Positions 45,240 to 58,900 of a DNA stretch of 64,000 bases are shown piece after piece. A program made the translations under genes and the position numbers. This DNA comes from Arachis hypogaea. Lineage: Eukaryota; Streptophyta; Magnoliopsida; Fabales; Fabaceae. How positions within the stretch are numbered: the stretch's first letter is position 1; each line of letters starts with the position of its first letter. Below the pieces are notes generated by a model. It made no database searches. It was not told the origin of the DNA and saw only the letters and a program-made list of their open reading frames with translations. Location of the stretch: NCBI RefSeq assembly GCF_003086295.3, contig NC_092043.1, forward strand, positions 45,350,884 to 45,414,883. The letters run 5' to 3'.

Positions 45240-45545
45240 TGTTATCAACCACAAAAGAGATCCACGCCACGCCACTCTACTCCTTGTAGCTCTAGAACGA
45301 GTTGTTCATAAGTTCATTAACTCCAGAATCTTTGTTATGAAATATCCATTTATTCCTTTTCATCCAAACGTTCTAGATAATTGTAAAGAAGCACACCAAC
45401 CATTTTTTATGTATCTCCTTCTTATTGTGAACACCTATTCAACTCTCAAAATATTTTTTTAATGTGTCTGGGATGAAACATAGTCTTCCAAAATCAGATA
45501 ACCACGCGTTACACCTACCAAGTAAAATCGTAACTAAGAAACAAG
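45240..45545 (-). pseudogene. LINE reverse-transcriptase C-terminal fragment
   Basis: The - strand reads AWLSDFGRLCFIPDTLKKYFES and further on VWMKRNKWIFHNKDSG (frame shifts between), resembling the end of plant LINE ORF2 after the zf-RVT domain. It is broken. It lies next to a + strand LINE fragment. Confidence 0.6.
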
Positions 45546-45598
45546 TAATGAATATATTCAACATCTTTTTTTTTTTTTTCACAATACGCAAATATTGT

Positions 45599-46075
45599 TC
45601 TATGGAAGTAGGTGATGGCAGATCAACCAAATTTTGGAAAGATACATGGTTACAGTCGAAAAAGGTAAAAGACTCTTTTTTGAGACTCTATTTGATTTCA
45701 AATAAAAAAGGATCCATGATCGGAGACTGAATTTTGGGATGGGATAGAGTATGTATAGAGCTTTTAGTGGAGGAGGGAACTCCTCCAATGAAAGGCTGAC
45801 AGTTTGAACCATCTTCTATATATCTTGCATGCTATGAGATTGATAGAAGGCGCATAAGATAGAGCGGTGTAGAAATTTGATAAGAAAGGCATTTATACTA
45901 GTAACTCATTTGTGCAGGTTTTGCAGGTATAGACTGTGACGGAAGATATCCTCAGCTATAAGTTCACAAATGGAATCTGGAAAGGACTAATACCCCCTCG
46001 AGCAGAGTTATTTAATTGGTTTGTACTTGTAGGTCGAGTTAATACAAAGAATCGACTGAGCAGTTTCTGAAATAA
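45599..46075 (+). pseudogene. LINE ORF2 zf-RVT fragment, opposite orientation
   Basis: The + strand reads GDGRSTKFWKDTWLQSKKVK, then after several stops KFTNGIWKGLIPPRAELFNW and VLVGRVNTKNRL. These are hallmark pieces of the zinc-binding region (zf-RVT) of plant LINE reverse transcriptases. In the parent protein this segment precedes the one encoded by the neighbouring - strand fragment. Confidence 0.75.
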
Positions 46076-46600
46076 AGTAGTTATTGATTTTTATTTCTGA
46101 TATTTTTACAGCCCCTCAAGCTAGCTCAAGGAAGTTCTAGAGAAGACTATGAATTTGTCCCTAATTAAACACATCAAAGTTTGCTTGTGCCAAATACTTT
46201 GTTAAAATATCTGCTCAGTGTCATCAAGATAAACAAGAATATAAATAGCAGTAAATCTAACAAAAAAAAAAAGTTGTCTGATTTAGTATTTATAAATCCA
46301 AAACCAAAAAGGATGGTTGAGAATTGAGATAAGGCCTAATTTAGCTTACAAGCCAAGATAGAATTTAGAGTAATGGAAATTGAGTGGTTGAATTATGAAA
46401 ATCTGTTCATTAAAAAAAATCATGTATACTCTTTTTCTTTTAATGTATTTTTTTTGTTAGAATTCTTTTTTTTGTTGATAATCGGAGATATTAGTCCAAA
46501 GAGAAATTACAACTCCTAGATAATTTGGGATAATTAACTGAAGTTTTGGTTTAGTAGTTAAATACATGGCAAATTCTATTATGTAGATAGTATATTAGTA
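46076..46600. other. Intergenic DNA, no gene seen
   Basis: A+T-rich, with stops in all frames. A short palindrome (GTAGATAGTATATTAGTATCTAC) overlaps the start of the next element. Confidence 0.5.
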
Positions 46601-47933
46601 TCTACATGTATAGATTTATAATGGCAGCCTATTATTACAACAGGTGGTATAGCAGGAGACATGATATGAAGTTTGGCAGAAGTGTTGCACAGAAAGTTGA
46701 ATGCAACATGTGAAGAGGCTGGTAAATTTGGTTTGATAATGATATGTTATGTTGATTAATAAATTTAGGTTGATTACGGGCTCAAATTTTGATCTTTTCT
46801 AATTTTTGGACAAAAATGGGTTTTGTGTTGCAAGCCAAAAAATATAAAAAAAGAATACCATAAGTTTATATTCTTGCTACCTATTGCCCAACAAATAAAA
46901 AATGTCAATGCAACTATAATTATCCAAAAAAAAAAGAGCACCTCTCCAACTACTAAGGCGTTCCAATGTTGGACTTTCATACAATCATCATCATCTATAT
47001 GTAGAAAGTTGATATTAAAACAAATAGGTATGTAATTCTAATAATAATAATAATAATAATTAAAAATAATTTTAAGCAATATTTCATTGAATCTGCATGC
47101 GCTATATAAAATAGTTTATAGTTAATTTTAGTTATATTAATTTAATGAATTATTTTAAATCAAAATAAGAAATATATAATAGTAAATCAAATAAAAAAGT
47201 TTTTGGTGACTAATTAAATTAAAAAAGTTTGATTTGTTTTATATTTATTTGGATATATAAAAACACCCAAGTATGCAATACTTGCAAAAAAATTAATTCT
47301 TCTCTTATAGAATTATAAATTGTTTATATTATTAGATATTATTAGAACACCTTATTATACACATAGTATAAGCCAAAAAAAGAAATGGGAGCTGCAGTGT
47401 ATTGGGATAGTGGGTAGTTTGATTTAAGGTTTTCTTTTTTTTTTTTAATGTCAAATGCTGCCGTTTTGAAGTTTGTTGTCAAACTGAAATTTTTTTCAAA
47501 AATCGATCGGTTTAACTAGTTCATTTGTTAACCACTAATTCGACCAATTCTCTAACCGATTTATTGTAAACTGGTTTATGCGATCAACCGAACCCGCTTG
47601 ATAACCAATTCTTGGTTTATGCAGGGGTGCTCTTTTTTTTTTTGGATAATTATAGTTGCATTGATATTTTTTATTTGTTGAGTAACAGGTAACAAAAATG
47701 TAAACTTATGGTATTCTTTCTTTATATTTTATAGCCTGAAACACAAAATTCATTTTTTGTCCAAAAATTAAAAAAGACCAAAATTTGGGCCCGTAATCAA
47801 CCTAAATTAATTAATCAACATAACATATCATTATCAAACCAAATTACCAACCTTCTCACGTGTAGCATTCAGTTTTTTCGCCTATGCCACCTGTTGTAAT
47901 AATAGGCTGCCACTATACATCTATACATGTAGA
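46601..47933. mobile_element. 1.3-kb inverted-repeat element
   Basis: Arms 46601-46944 and 47624-47933 are inverted copies. The outer ends read TCTACATGTATAGAT and then TGGCAGCCTATTATTACAAC on both. The inner ends read AGCACCTC on the left and GGGGTGCTC on the right. About 680 bp of unrelated A+T-rich DNA lies between, with no transposase. No target duplication is visible at the apparent ends, so the true limits may differ. A foldback or Mutator-like non-autonomous element is most likely. Confidence 0.75.
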
Positions 47934-49627
47934 TTGTCCCCATCATCTATACCAAAGACTTTGCGTAAATATATTACTTCTTAATACATTGTATCCGAAT
48001 TCAAATCTTAACGGTGGCCAAATAATAGATAAAACCCTTAAATGTGTACGTGAGTGTGTGATGCTTAAGATTTGAGGATATCCAATCTATCCGACTAAAA
48101 AAGAAAAAAATTTAACATGGATAACATAACCCCTCTCATATCATCATCTAGTATCTCGGATATAGATTTTCTCAAATTTTTGTTTTATTTGAAAAGATAA
48201 AATATGATATTTTATTATACATAGAATTAGAGATCATACTTTATTTGCTCAAATAAAAAAAATTGAAAGAATCTATTTTCTTCCTACATTTGGGGGAGAA
48301 TCTAAAAAAATGAAAACTAGGGCATGCTAATAAAATTCTTTTTCTAATTTTGAAACAAGCAGAAAAAGAGATCACTAAAATGGGCCGAGTGATTTTTGTA
48401 CACTGCCAACAGTATTTGTTGGAATATACGTTTATGTTGGGCCATCACCACTGAATTAGAGTTTTTATGAACCCGTAAAAAGGCCTGTCCAAAAAACATA
48501 ATAAAGGAAAAAAAGGATGAGGGATAACGAAATAGACAAATTCATTGGACCTAAAATATGGTGTCACATAAGTTAGGTAAAGACCGTAAAGATGTGCAAT
48601 ATCATGCAAAATATATATATATATGCTAGTTCCAAGGTTAGAACCCATAATAAAATCATTACCAAAAACATAAATAAATAATAAAATTATTATCTTGATA
48701 AATTGTGGGGTGCTATAGAAATGGTGCTTTTCTTTGCTTTCTAGAGGGAAAAAAAGCAGCTTTCTTAATTACAAAGAAAAAAAAAACTTTTTTCACATAT
48801 TCTTATAAATTTTATAAAATAAGAAGTTTCTTCAACTTTTTTTTTAAAGAGTAACATCTTATTAAAATAAACTTTTATCTTTTTTCACTCTAAATAAACA
48901 AAATATCAAATTGTAAAAGCATCTTTTGAATAATGAGAATCAAAACACCCAAAGTTATATAAAGAAAATAATAGAACAGGTTTAACGAAGCTTGTGTACT
49001 AATAACAAAGTTATTTGCATAATTATTAGAATCAAATCAGTAATTGACTCAATTAGAATACTAACATTGAATTACTAGTTTAACTGTTAAATTATTAGTT
49101 GAATCATTTACTCGGATATAATTATATTATTTCGTTCTTTCCATAATAAATATTTTTTTTAATTTTATTTTTGTATTAACTTAACTTTTATTTTTTAATT
49201 TTTATAATTTATTAATTAGTTTATGTCTATTACATGCTTTAAGTATTTATTAAAAATTATAATATAATTATAAAAAAATATAAGTCTTCTTTCTTAATTT
49301 ATAAATATTTCATAAAATTTAACGTTTTTGGTGTCTTCATCCTAACTAGTATCCTCCTTTCCAAATTTTCAAATATCCAAAGAAAAAATTTAAAAAGACA
49401 ATGAGAATACTAAACAATGTGAATAATAGATATATTTGATGTTCAATTCAATAGGTATACAGATAATTATCTTAATGTTAGAATTTAAAAAATAATTTTA
49501 GGGTGAAGTATTTTTTTTACTTTATTAAATCAATTATAAAGCCAATTATTCACGCAAGTCATTATATACCTAACAAGACTAATATCCAAAATGTATAACA
49601 AAAGCTATTTACCACAAATAAATTAAA

Positions 49628-49629
<2 letters not shown>
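47934..49629. other. A+T-rich intergenic DNA, nothing seen
   Basis: No gene or clear repeat recognised on either strand. Confidence 0.55.

Positions 49630-49693
<64 letters not shown>
49630..49693. repeat. (TA)n microsatellite, longest in the window
   Basis: About 32 TA units without interruption. Confidence 0.97.
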
Positions 49694-49695
<2 letters not shown>

Positions 49696-52600
49696 CAAAA
49701 AAATTAATTTTTAGGTATAATTTATTTTATTTTTCACAATAATAAAATAACCACTAATACATTTATTAATAATTAAATATTAGTTATTTTATAATAATTT
49801 TACTGATATTTATAACAATCGTCCGTAAAATTCTTTTAATGGTTGTAAAAGTTCTCTAACTTGTCATTATAACATATAATATAATAAATAAATAATTGTC
49901 AAAAAAATGAACTAAGGAAATAATAGTAACACAGTACAGCAGTGCAATTTGTTTTTGTTTTGATATGAAGTAAACTTGCGAAGGGTTCAACACTAATTAT
50001 TATTTTGCAAGTGCAGAATACAAAGTGCTCCTTGGTTATTATTGTTTAATATATAATGTAGGTCAAGGTCTTAGAATAATTTCAAAGATATATACTTTTA
50101 TGTTGACGGTGGACAAACGAATATAATAATGCTTACTATTGGTTAATAAAATAAGACAAATAAATAAATATAAGTCAGACGTTGTGTTTAATTAATATAT
50201 TCTGGTCTGTTTTCTAGAATATTGAAAACGTCAAAAGATAACTTAGAAATAACATATAAATAATATAGGGGTCCTCTTATACAGCAGATCGAGAGAATGT
50301 CCAAATTGTTTTATCACTTAAATTATATGTATTTAGGAATCAAATCCTCACCCATATCCTTTAATTAATTTCTTCTTCCGTGTTAGGAATTAACACAAGC
50401 AATCAAACATATATATTTATATAATATAATATAATATAATATAATATAATATAATATAGTATAGTAGAGGCTAACTAGGCCATCAAATTAAATAAAACAT
50501 AAAATGGAAAATTGTTCATCGGATGTGCTATGCGTTTTTGCTTTAGCATAGGAAAAATCTAGAAAGAATCTTCTAATGTATTGTAAACATTTTAAGGGTG
50601 AGTAACGGTACTAGATACATATTTTAACTAAGATTTTAAATATTAGATTTTGATAATTTTTTATGTAAGTATGTTTACAAAAATAAAAAAAAATTATTTT
50701 TAAAATTTAGTGATTTTATAACAAGTAAATTGCTTTGTGATTTTTTTTGTGAGTGGCCAAAATTACTTTTAGAAAAATGAAAAAAAGGCATAGCAATCAA
50801 ATTTTGTATAATATTTTGCATATGTCTTTTAAATAGTTATCAAAATATTCTCATAAAAATTTAGATCACATGCAGTAATCATTTGCCAACAAAATTAATC
50901 TCTACTTGTAAAAAATCGTTTTTAATTAATTTTGACAAATATTTCAATTATTTTACCTTTTATTAGATCAAGTTGCTAGGAGAGTAATTTTGAAAACGTT
51001 ATTAACTTTTAAGTTTTTTTTTACTATAAGTGTTGAAAATAAATTTTATTAAAAAATATAGCTTTCATACCAGTTGAACAAATAAAATATTTGTTCTCTA
51101 TTGTTGACATTTATTGTTTATTAAATGGTTGTATTCAGGTTAACATATATGCATGTGATAATAAGAAAAAAAGCAAAAAAAAAAAAAAATCATTCTCTTT
51201 TAAAAGTAGACACACTTGCAAAAAGCATAAACCTCACGATAAGGTTGGCTTATTTTATTTTGCTATGCCTCTAACAATGCGTGGGGATTATATATCATGT
51301 AAATTAATATATTGATCAACTTATATATATGAGAATGGTAATACATTTAATATTTGAAAGAAGTGGCACCAACCGGAAAAAAAATAAAATAAAAATTGTT
51401 CGCCATGAAAGACAGATCATAAAGGCTTGTTGGGAGAGATTTGCTAGATTTCTTCTCCTACCTAGATATCACAAGCACAAAGTCAAACCATATGCTGGGC
51501 AAATATAATATTAATCAATCAGCCCCTCTGATCTTAAGGTTTTTAATGTAATTCGATGGTTTTGGATAATTTAAAAATTGTTCTTCTAGAAATATACTCA
51601 TGACTCATGTGTCTTTTTTTTTTTTGGTTTTTTACCTAAATAAAAACAGCAAAAAAAAAAACTAATAAAGTAATTTTCCTGATCTAATATTATTTATGCA
51701 TATATTCTATTTTAATTTAGTGTAAAACTGTAAATTGCAGTGGCGTATTACAATTTAAAAGTTTACAAATAAATCACATTGCTATATATATATATATACA
51801 CTTTACAATTTGTTGGTGAATTTCAATATATCTCTATTTATGATCTATAGCTATAGTAATTATGAAGTGTTGTTAAAATTAAAATTATATTTTTATATTT
51901 TAATAATATTTTTTAGTAATAATTTTTAAAAAATATTGTTAAAATATAAAAAATTTTATTTTAATTTTAAAAATATTTTAAAAATATTATAATCACTGTA
52001 ACCACTATAACATAAACATATTAGAATTATTTTTATAATTTATGTTTTTAAAAATAAAAAATGTACATTCATTGCAATTTATGATACAGTAAAGAAAAAA
52101 AAAAATAAGTGCTTGATTGGTGGTAGTAGAGACAACAATAGTGATAGAAGAAGGCTGACATGACTTGAGGAAGGTAAGAGATGTGGTGGAGGCAGCTAGT
52201 GGCCGAGGTGGTGGAAGATGGAGGCGGCGAGTGATAGCAATGGTAATGGCAAAAATAGTTTGTAGAATCTGAGATTTGGCGAACCTTCACCTTCCTTTAG
52301 ACTCCAGTAGCTCATTGTGATTTTAAGGCATTTAAATATCGTTTTTAAATTTAACAAAAAAAAATATTGTTGTTTAATGATTTTGAGCTCTCAAATTTGG
52401 TTTCTCTTGAGTTTGGGTTTAATCCAAAATAGTACTCTAAATTCTGTAAGTTTTCCTTCTAAGAAAGACTTTTTGAATTTATCCTCAGTCCAAGCATCTC
52501 AATATGTTTTCAGTACTTTTTAATGAACCTATTTGTGTGTGTGTGTTTTTATTATTTTGAGAAAATTTTGAGGTCTTTCAAATGGTTGCCCCAAACATTT

Positions 52601-54244
52601 TAAATTCTCCTTATTTAAATCGCATTCACTACTTCATTTACTTCCTCATTAATCACTCTTACCTCAAAAATTTCAAAACACTAAAAATCTTCCCTTGTGT
52701 CCATCTTCTTCTTCAGGGACGCTTTCCACCATCTTCCAAAATCATTCCCTTCTCTAGAAACATTCTTCACTCTACGTAATTTTCTTCCCATATTTAATAA
52801 TGTTGCATTTCCTATCTTTTTCACCGTTATATTTTCTAATTTTTTCTCTTTAGAACCTTTGACTGTAACATAACACGATGACCTTTTATTTTTTGTGACT
52901 ACATAATACAACGTCTAGAAATAACATAATGATTGTGTTCTATGTAGACTAGGGTTTCTGCCGATGTATAGCTCGGGCTCCTTAGGCACTGGCTTTTCGG
53001 TGTCATCGATCTGTCTTTACTTCTTTTGTAGCTCCAAATGTCAGGGTCTCTGCAGAAAATACTTCGATGCTCAAGTCAGTGAAGAACTAATAAAAGATAT
53101 TGTTCTTAATATGCTTGTTCCTTTTCTCCTTTATTCATTTTGATTTGTTTAACAGTTTCTCCCCTCTTTATAGCGAGAGAGCCTATTATCTTGTAACCGT
53201 TTTGAGTTTCGTGGTGCCTATTATTCGAGGTGATGGTGATCCACGTACTTTTAAATTTCAAATGTTAATTTATTTTGTTCCTATGATGTGTGTAACTAAT
53301 GTCCTTGATGTCGCCTTCTGGAAGATCGTGCTTGTATTTGCTCTGTCTAAAATATACTCTCTTGACAGTTTTGATTTTGAGGATTTAAGTATGAGTTCAC
53401 AACCCCCAAACTTGACACTTTTTTTATTTTAGCTAAGTAAATAAGCAGGTTATGAGCTTTTGAGATGTTATACCCTTGGTATGGTGAAATATATTTCAAA
53501 TAGAACATGTTCATAGCCCCAAGATCAATGTATATATATACATATTTTGGGTGTTGGCGCGTTTTTTTAATAAAAATTGGTCCATTGATTTGGTTTGAAT
53601 GTGGGACGTTACTTTATTTTGTTGGGTGGTCATAATAAAAAAACGTTTGAATTAGTGGAAAGAGAGAGAATATGTGCGGTATTGGGTTTAGTAACTTCCC
53701 ATTAAGACAGGTATCTTGTGAACTATTTTTTCATGAAGTTGTAACATTTTTGTTTGAGGAGAAGATCATGAGTAAAAAAGGTCAGCGTTTGCTTTTTTGC
53801 TTTTTAGTTATCTATTTGGTTGCTTGGTTTGTTTGAGTTTTGTCGAGTCATAGGGAAGAAAAAGAAGGCTGTCGTTGACAAAGAAGACCTTTATGGTTGT
53901 GTTAATATTGACGTTAAGAGTCGAATTTTAATTTTTAGTACTGTTGGACTGGTGTCACAATAAAATGAGGTAAATTAGGTGATGTTTTTGGGCAGCAGTT
54001 AGAGGCGAAGTTCTTACCTTACGGGGAAAGAGATAAGGTGTGTGAATAGAGGTCAGACTGGTAGTATTTTTATTTGTACACCTGCATATTGACGGAGTTG
54101 GGTATGAAACTTTCATTTTCAGATTTTGAGTGCGGGGTTTTATCTCAACTGAATTGTGCTTTGACGCAGTTGCATCCTAATTCTTGGGCCTTTGTGCGAG
54201 CCTTTGAGTGATTGATCTTAGGATTGTTTTTCTCCCTCTTTCAG
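49694..54244. other. Intergenic DNA leading into a Gypsy-type retroelement
   Basis: No intact gene. Positions 52090-52250 are GA/TGG-rich low-complexity sequence. From about 52940 the DNA becomes less A+T-rich. A frame beginning MYSSGSLGTGFSVSS near 52959 and fragments to 54240 may be the decayed 5' part of the extra ORF that follows. The left LTR of the retroelement should lie in this interval but was not identified. Confidence 0.4.
50419..50458. repeat. (ATAAT)n pentanucleotide microsatellite
   Basis: About eight copies of a 5-bp unit. Confidence 0.9.
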
Positions 54245-55615
54245 GCAAAGGGTGTATGGAAGGGGTCTTGGGTGAATTTGAGTAGTTATCTAGGTCAAGG
54301 TATTTTTAGTCTCTATAAGTCATAGTTTAAGGATTCAAGGAGATGTTTGTGAAGGTGCGAATTGGGGATGAGTTATATCCCTTTTTATTGGATGCGTTAA
54401 TGAATGAGAGATTCCCTACGTTTTGGTCCTCAGAACCAAAACAGATATTAGATTATGAGAATAGAGCGAAGAGTGAGGATTATGTGTTGGAGTTCTTGGT
54501 TTTGGCTATGTCATCATGCGAATTGTTATCTATCTCGAGTTTGTTAGAGCTCGAAGGAGATAGAGAAGCGATTGAGGATTATTCAGGTAATTTAGGCTTT
54601 TTGCGTTTATGGTGGGTTTGTGGAGTGGTTGATGTGGTACTGGTGTCTTTTTTTGTATTTTTTATTTCAAGTGAGAAAGCCTCTCTACCTTAACCACTGC
54701 CAATTTGAAAGTTTTTGTGAATAAGATGAAGAAAAGTGAAAAAGAGGGATCTTCTACCAATGTAGTGAAAGATAGTGAATTGGATGGTGCTCAGTTTATG
54801 GCTTATCAGGAAATAGAATTAAATAGAAGGAAAATTGGTTCCTCAACTAAGGTCATTGATTTGACCAGGCTCAAGGAGGATGGTGGAGCTTTTACAGCTA
54901 ATGAGATCAATACTGCATATGAAGGTCAGCAGGTTCTTCATGGATACAAAAAAAGGGGTCCAATGAATTCTTTGTGGTCTAAAAATTATTCTTTTATAGC
55001 TAATGTTGATGAGTTTGCACAGACTGAGGTTGACGTGAAGATTGTGCATGAGGCTGGAAAAATTGGTGTGGCTCGGTATTTTCAGGTAATTTATTGTTTA
55101 GTTTTGAGTTATAATAGCAGGGGTTAAGTTTACTTCTTAATTTGTATTTTTTTTTGTTGGTACTTAGGTTATTGCTGGTTGTTTGATGTCGATTGGGAAG
55201 ACTTCTAAATTAGACGCGATTCAGGAGAGTGATAATATTGTTGCTATAAAGAAGTTAAATGATTCTCTTAAAGAAAAGGGGGAGCAAACAAGCAAACTGA
55301 AAGTTGAAGTGAAAGAGTTGAAGGAGAGTTTGAAAAATTCAAAGAGTGAGTATAAAAAATGGAAGAGGAGCTAAAGTTGAATGAGGTTGAAGGTGATAAG
55401 TTCAAAGCCAAAATTGCCAAGTTAGAAAATGAGGTTTTAGGGGACTTTACACAAGGTTTCAACCGAGCTATGGCTCAAATTGGGTGATATCTCATGAGTT
55501 GGATGTTTCGAAGTTTGATGTCACCAAAATCGTTGTTAATGGTGAGCTGTTAGATGATGATGTGTTGGTCGAAAATCAGGATGAGAGCGTGACTATTGGT
55601 CAGGAAGAGAAGTAG
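54245..55615 (+). pseudogene. Extra (antisense) ORF of a Tat-type Gypsy element
   Basis: Pieces in order: GVWKGSWVNLSSYLGQGIFS (54252 on), MFVKVRIGDELYPF and RFPTFWSSEP (54343-54590), an intron-like gap, then GPMNSLWSKNYSF. An intron at 55086-55167 follows (FQ/VIAG junction), then a coiled-coil stretch rich in Lys and Glu (LKEKGEQTSKLKVEVKELKE) and an acidic tail ending at 55613-55615. The layout resembles the 'putative gypsy-type transposon' (Transposase_28) proteins that occur as extra ORFs in Tat-lineage retrotransposons. At least two frameshifts and one stop (before FKDSRR) break it. It runs opposite to the pol fragments at 55984-60340. The assignment rests on layout and a few motifs. Confidence 0.65.
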
Positions 55616-55983
55616 ATGATTTGTTTTGTTAAATTGTTCTTTTGGAATGTTTTAGTATATAGTATAGCCACTTGTAGGCGTATTAGATATTTTGATGTTT
55701 GGTATTTGTAGTACAATCATACTCTGCTTGTTGAACGTATGGTAATTTTGTTATTTGATGAATATATTATGTTTGTATGAGGACTTTCTTTTTATTTGAT
55801 AACTTTGGAACATAATGTTATGTTTTGGGATTGGTATACTATAGAAATATTTATTTGAAATTTGTGAAAGATACATGTCATTGATATAGTGTGGGAGAAC
55901 TCATTAAAACCTCTCCAAGAAAAATCCAATAGAGAAAAACTTGTGAGTAGGAAAAAGCGTGTCTCCCCTTGTTTATATCAGAG

Positions 55984-58900
55984 TCAAATAAAATAATGCT
56001 TAAGTGAAGAAATATTCCAGGTACTGGGGATGTTAGCACCTTTGAGTGTTTGGAGTATGCACGCTCCTTTGCCGAGGACTTGTATTACTTGGTAAGGCCC
56101 TTCCCATATTGCGGCGAGCTTGCCATGAGTCGGTGGTTGTTTTGCCTCTTTTGTGCGCCTAAGGACAAAGTCTCCTTTGTTGAATGCTCGAAAATAGACT
56201 ATTTTATTATACTTTTGTTGGATTATTGTTTGCATGGATCGTTGCCTTATTGTTGCTCTTTCCCGATCCTTGTCGACTGTATCAAGATCGAGTCTTCGTG
56301 TAATATCATTGTTAGCTGGGATAGCGTGCTCAGTTCTTACTGAGATAGCATCTGCACCATAAACAAGTTCGAAAGGTGTTTTATACGTTGTGCTTTGTAT
56401 GGTAGTATCGTAGCTCTAGAGGATTTATGGGATGAGCTCTGTCCATTGGCCTTTGGCATCTCCAAGTTTTTTCTTTAAAGCCCGTATGTGGACCTTATTA
56501 GCAGCTTTGGCCAACGCATTTGTTTGTGAGTGTTCTACTGAGAAAAAATGATGTTTGATGTGAAACCCTGTATAAATGCTGCAAGGTCATGATCAACAAA
56601 CTGCTGACCGTTGTTAGTTATAATAGAATTAGGTAAGCCAAAACGATAGATGATATTTTTTCAATGAAATTATTTTATTTTATCAACACCATTTTTGCTA
56701 ATGGTTGTGCCTCTATCCATTTTGAGAAATAATTGATTGTGACTAATAAAAATCTTATCTGACCAGGGGTTTTAGAGAATGGTCCAAGAATATCTAGCCC
56801 CCCATTTGTAGAAAAGCAACTTGCCTCTAAACTGTGTAGCAATTCGGCTGGGTTATTGAATGATTGGGGAATGGTTTTGGCAATTGTCATAGTGTTTGAC
56901 CTTATCTATCCAGTCTTATTTCATTGTTGGTCAGTAATATCCTACTCTTGCAATTTTAGATGCCAGGTTGATTCCACTGATGTGGTTGCCACACACTCTC
57001 TCGTGGACTTCTGCCATTGCGAGGTTACTCTCGTCTTTTCCAAGGCAACATAGTAGGGGTTGTGAGAATCCATGTTTGTATAATTCGTCCCCGATCATTG
57101 TAAATAGACTTGCTCTTCTTTTAAATAAACTCGGATTGGTTGTTTCAATTGATATTTTTCTTGTTTGTATGAATTGTTTGTAAGGTTCTCTCCAATCCTG
57201 TATCTGTGAAAGACGCAAAATTACTTTGTTGCTGATGCTAAGGTCAGCAAGGGTTAGTTGACAAACAATATATTCAGTCATATATTTTCTACTTGTTGAT
57301 AGCTTAGATAAGGCGTCAGCTTGGGTATTGTATTTTTGGGATATTGTGATATTTGGAATGAAATAAATTGTGAAATAAGGCTTTTTACTAACATGAAGTA
57401 TCTATCTAGCAATTGATCTCGGACTTGGAAATTACATGTTACCTATTGAACTACTAGCAATGAGTCGCGATATACTTGTAAGTGTGTAATATTTAAGGAT
57501 TTTGCTAACTAGAAGCTAGCCTGTAGTGCTTCATACTCTGCCTGATTATCACTTGTTGGGAAGGAGGATCAAATTGACTGCTCTGTACATAGATCATGAT
57601 TATTGGTGCTTCTGAACCCTCTATGTTAGCGGCTCCATCAATGTATAAATGCCAAGTGTTGATGTATTCTAATTTTGTGGTGAACTCGGATACAAAGTCG
57701 AAAAGAGCCTGTGCCTTCAGTGTCATTCGAGGCTCATAATGAATGTCAAACTCAGATAGCTCGATTGACCATTTCACAAGTCTTCCAGATACTTCAGGTC
57801 TTGTTAAGATATGCCGCAAAGATTGGTCTGTTCTAACAATAATTGTGTTGCTATGAAAATGATGCCTTAGTCTCCCTGTCGTGGTGATTAAGGCATATGC
57901 TAACGTTTCCATGTTTGAGTATCTTAGTTCGGCATGTTGCAATATTTTACTAACAAAGTATACTGGCTGTTGCTTATGCTTTATTTTTATCACTAAAATA
58001 GAACTGACAGCATTAGTAAAGACTGATAAATAAACAAATAAGGGCATACCTGAGGTGGGCCTCTGTAAAATTGGAGGAGAAGATAATGCCTTTTTTGAAG
58101 TTTAGAGAGCTTTCTCACAGTCCAAGTTCCGATTGAAGGTTTGTTGCTTTCCCAACGTTTTGAAGAAATGATGGGAATGACTGGAGATAGCTGGTAGAAA
58201 CCTTGATAGAGCTGCCAGTCACCCTATAAGCTGTTGGACATCTTTAATTATTCTTGGACTATGCATGTCTAAAATAGCTCAGTATTTCTCGAGATTTTCT
58301 TCAATGCCTCTAGGGATTAGCATGAAACCTAGAAATCTCGGGATTAAATCGCATACTATGATGTCGGAGCTAAGCAAAGATCTCTTTAAGGTCGGTGCTG
58401 TAGGATTTTCCTTGTGTTGTCTTAACCACCATATCGTCCATATATACCTCGATGTTTTTGCCTATTTGTTTAGCAAAAACTTTATCCATTTAGCGCTGGT
58501 AAGTAGCACCTGGATTCTTTAGTCCAAAAGGCATGAATTTGTAACAATAATTGCCATATTCAGTTATAAAGGTTTTTATCTTGATTTTGGGGGTGCATTA
58601 AAATCTAGTTATAACCAAAGTAAGCATCCATGAAGCTTAAAAGACCAAACCCTGATGCATTATCTGCCATTTATCAATGCATGGGAAAGGATAATCATTT
58701 TTTGGACAAGCTTTATTTAAGTTTGTGAAGTCTACACACATGCGCCACTTACCTAAGGCCTTCCTTACCAAAACAACATTGGATAGCCACGTGGTGAAAC
58801 GAAGCTCTTGGATGAATCCTATTGCGAGGAGCTTTTGAGTTTCTTCTAAAGAGGATGCTTTCTTGTCCTCACCCAGGTTCCATTTCATTTGAGCTATAAC

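Noticed and set aside
52069..52300. Open frame in GGTGG/GAGG-rich sequence
   Set aside because: Low-complexity composition on both strands, no conserved motif.
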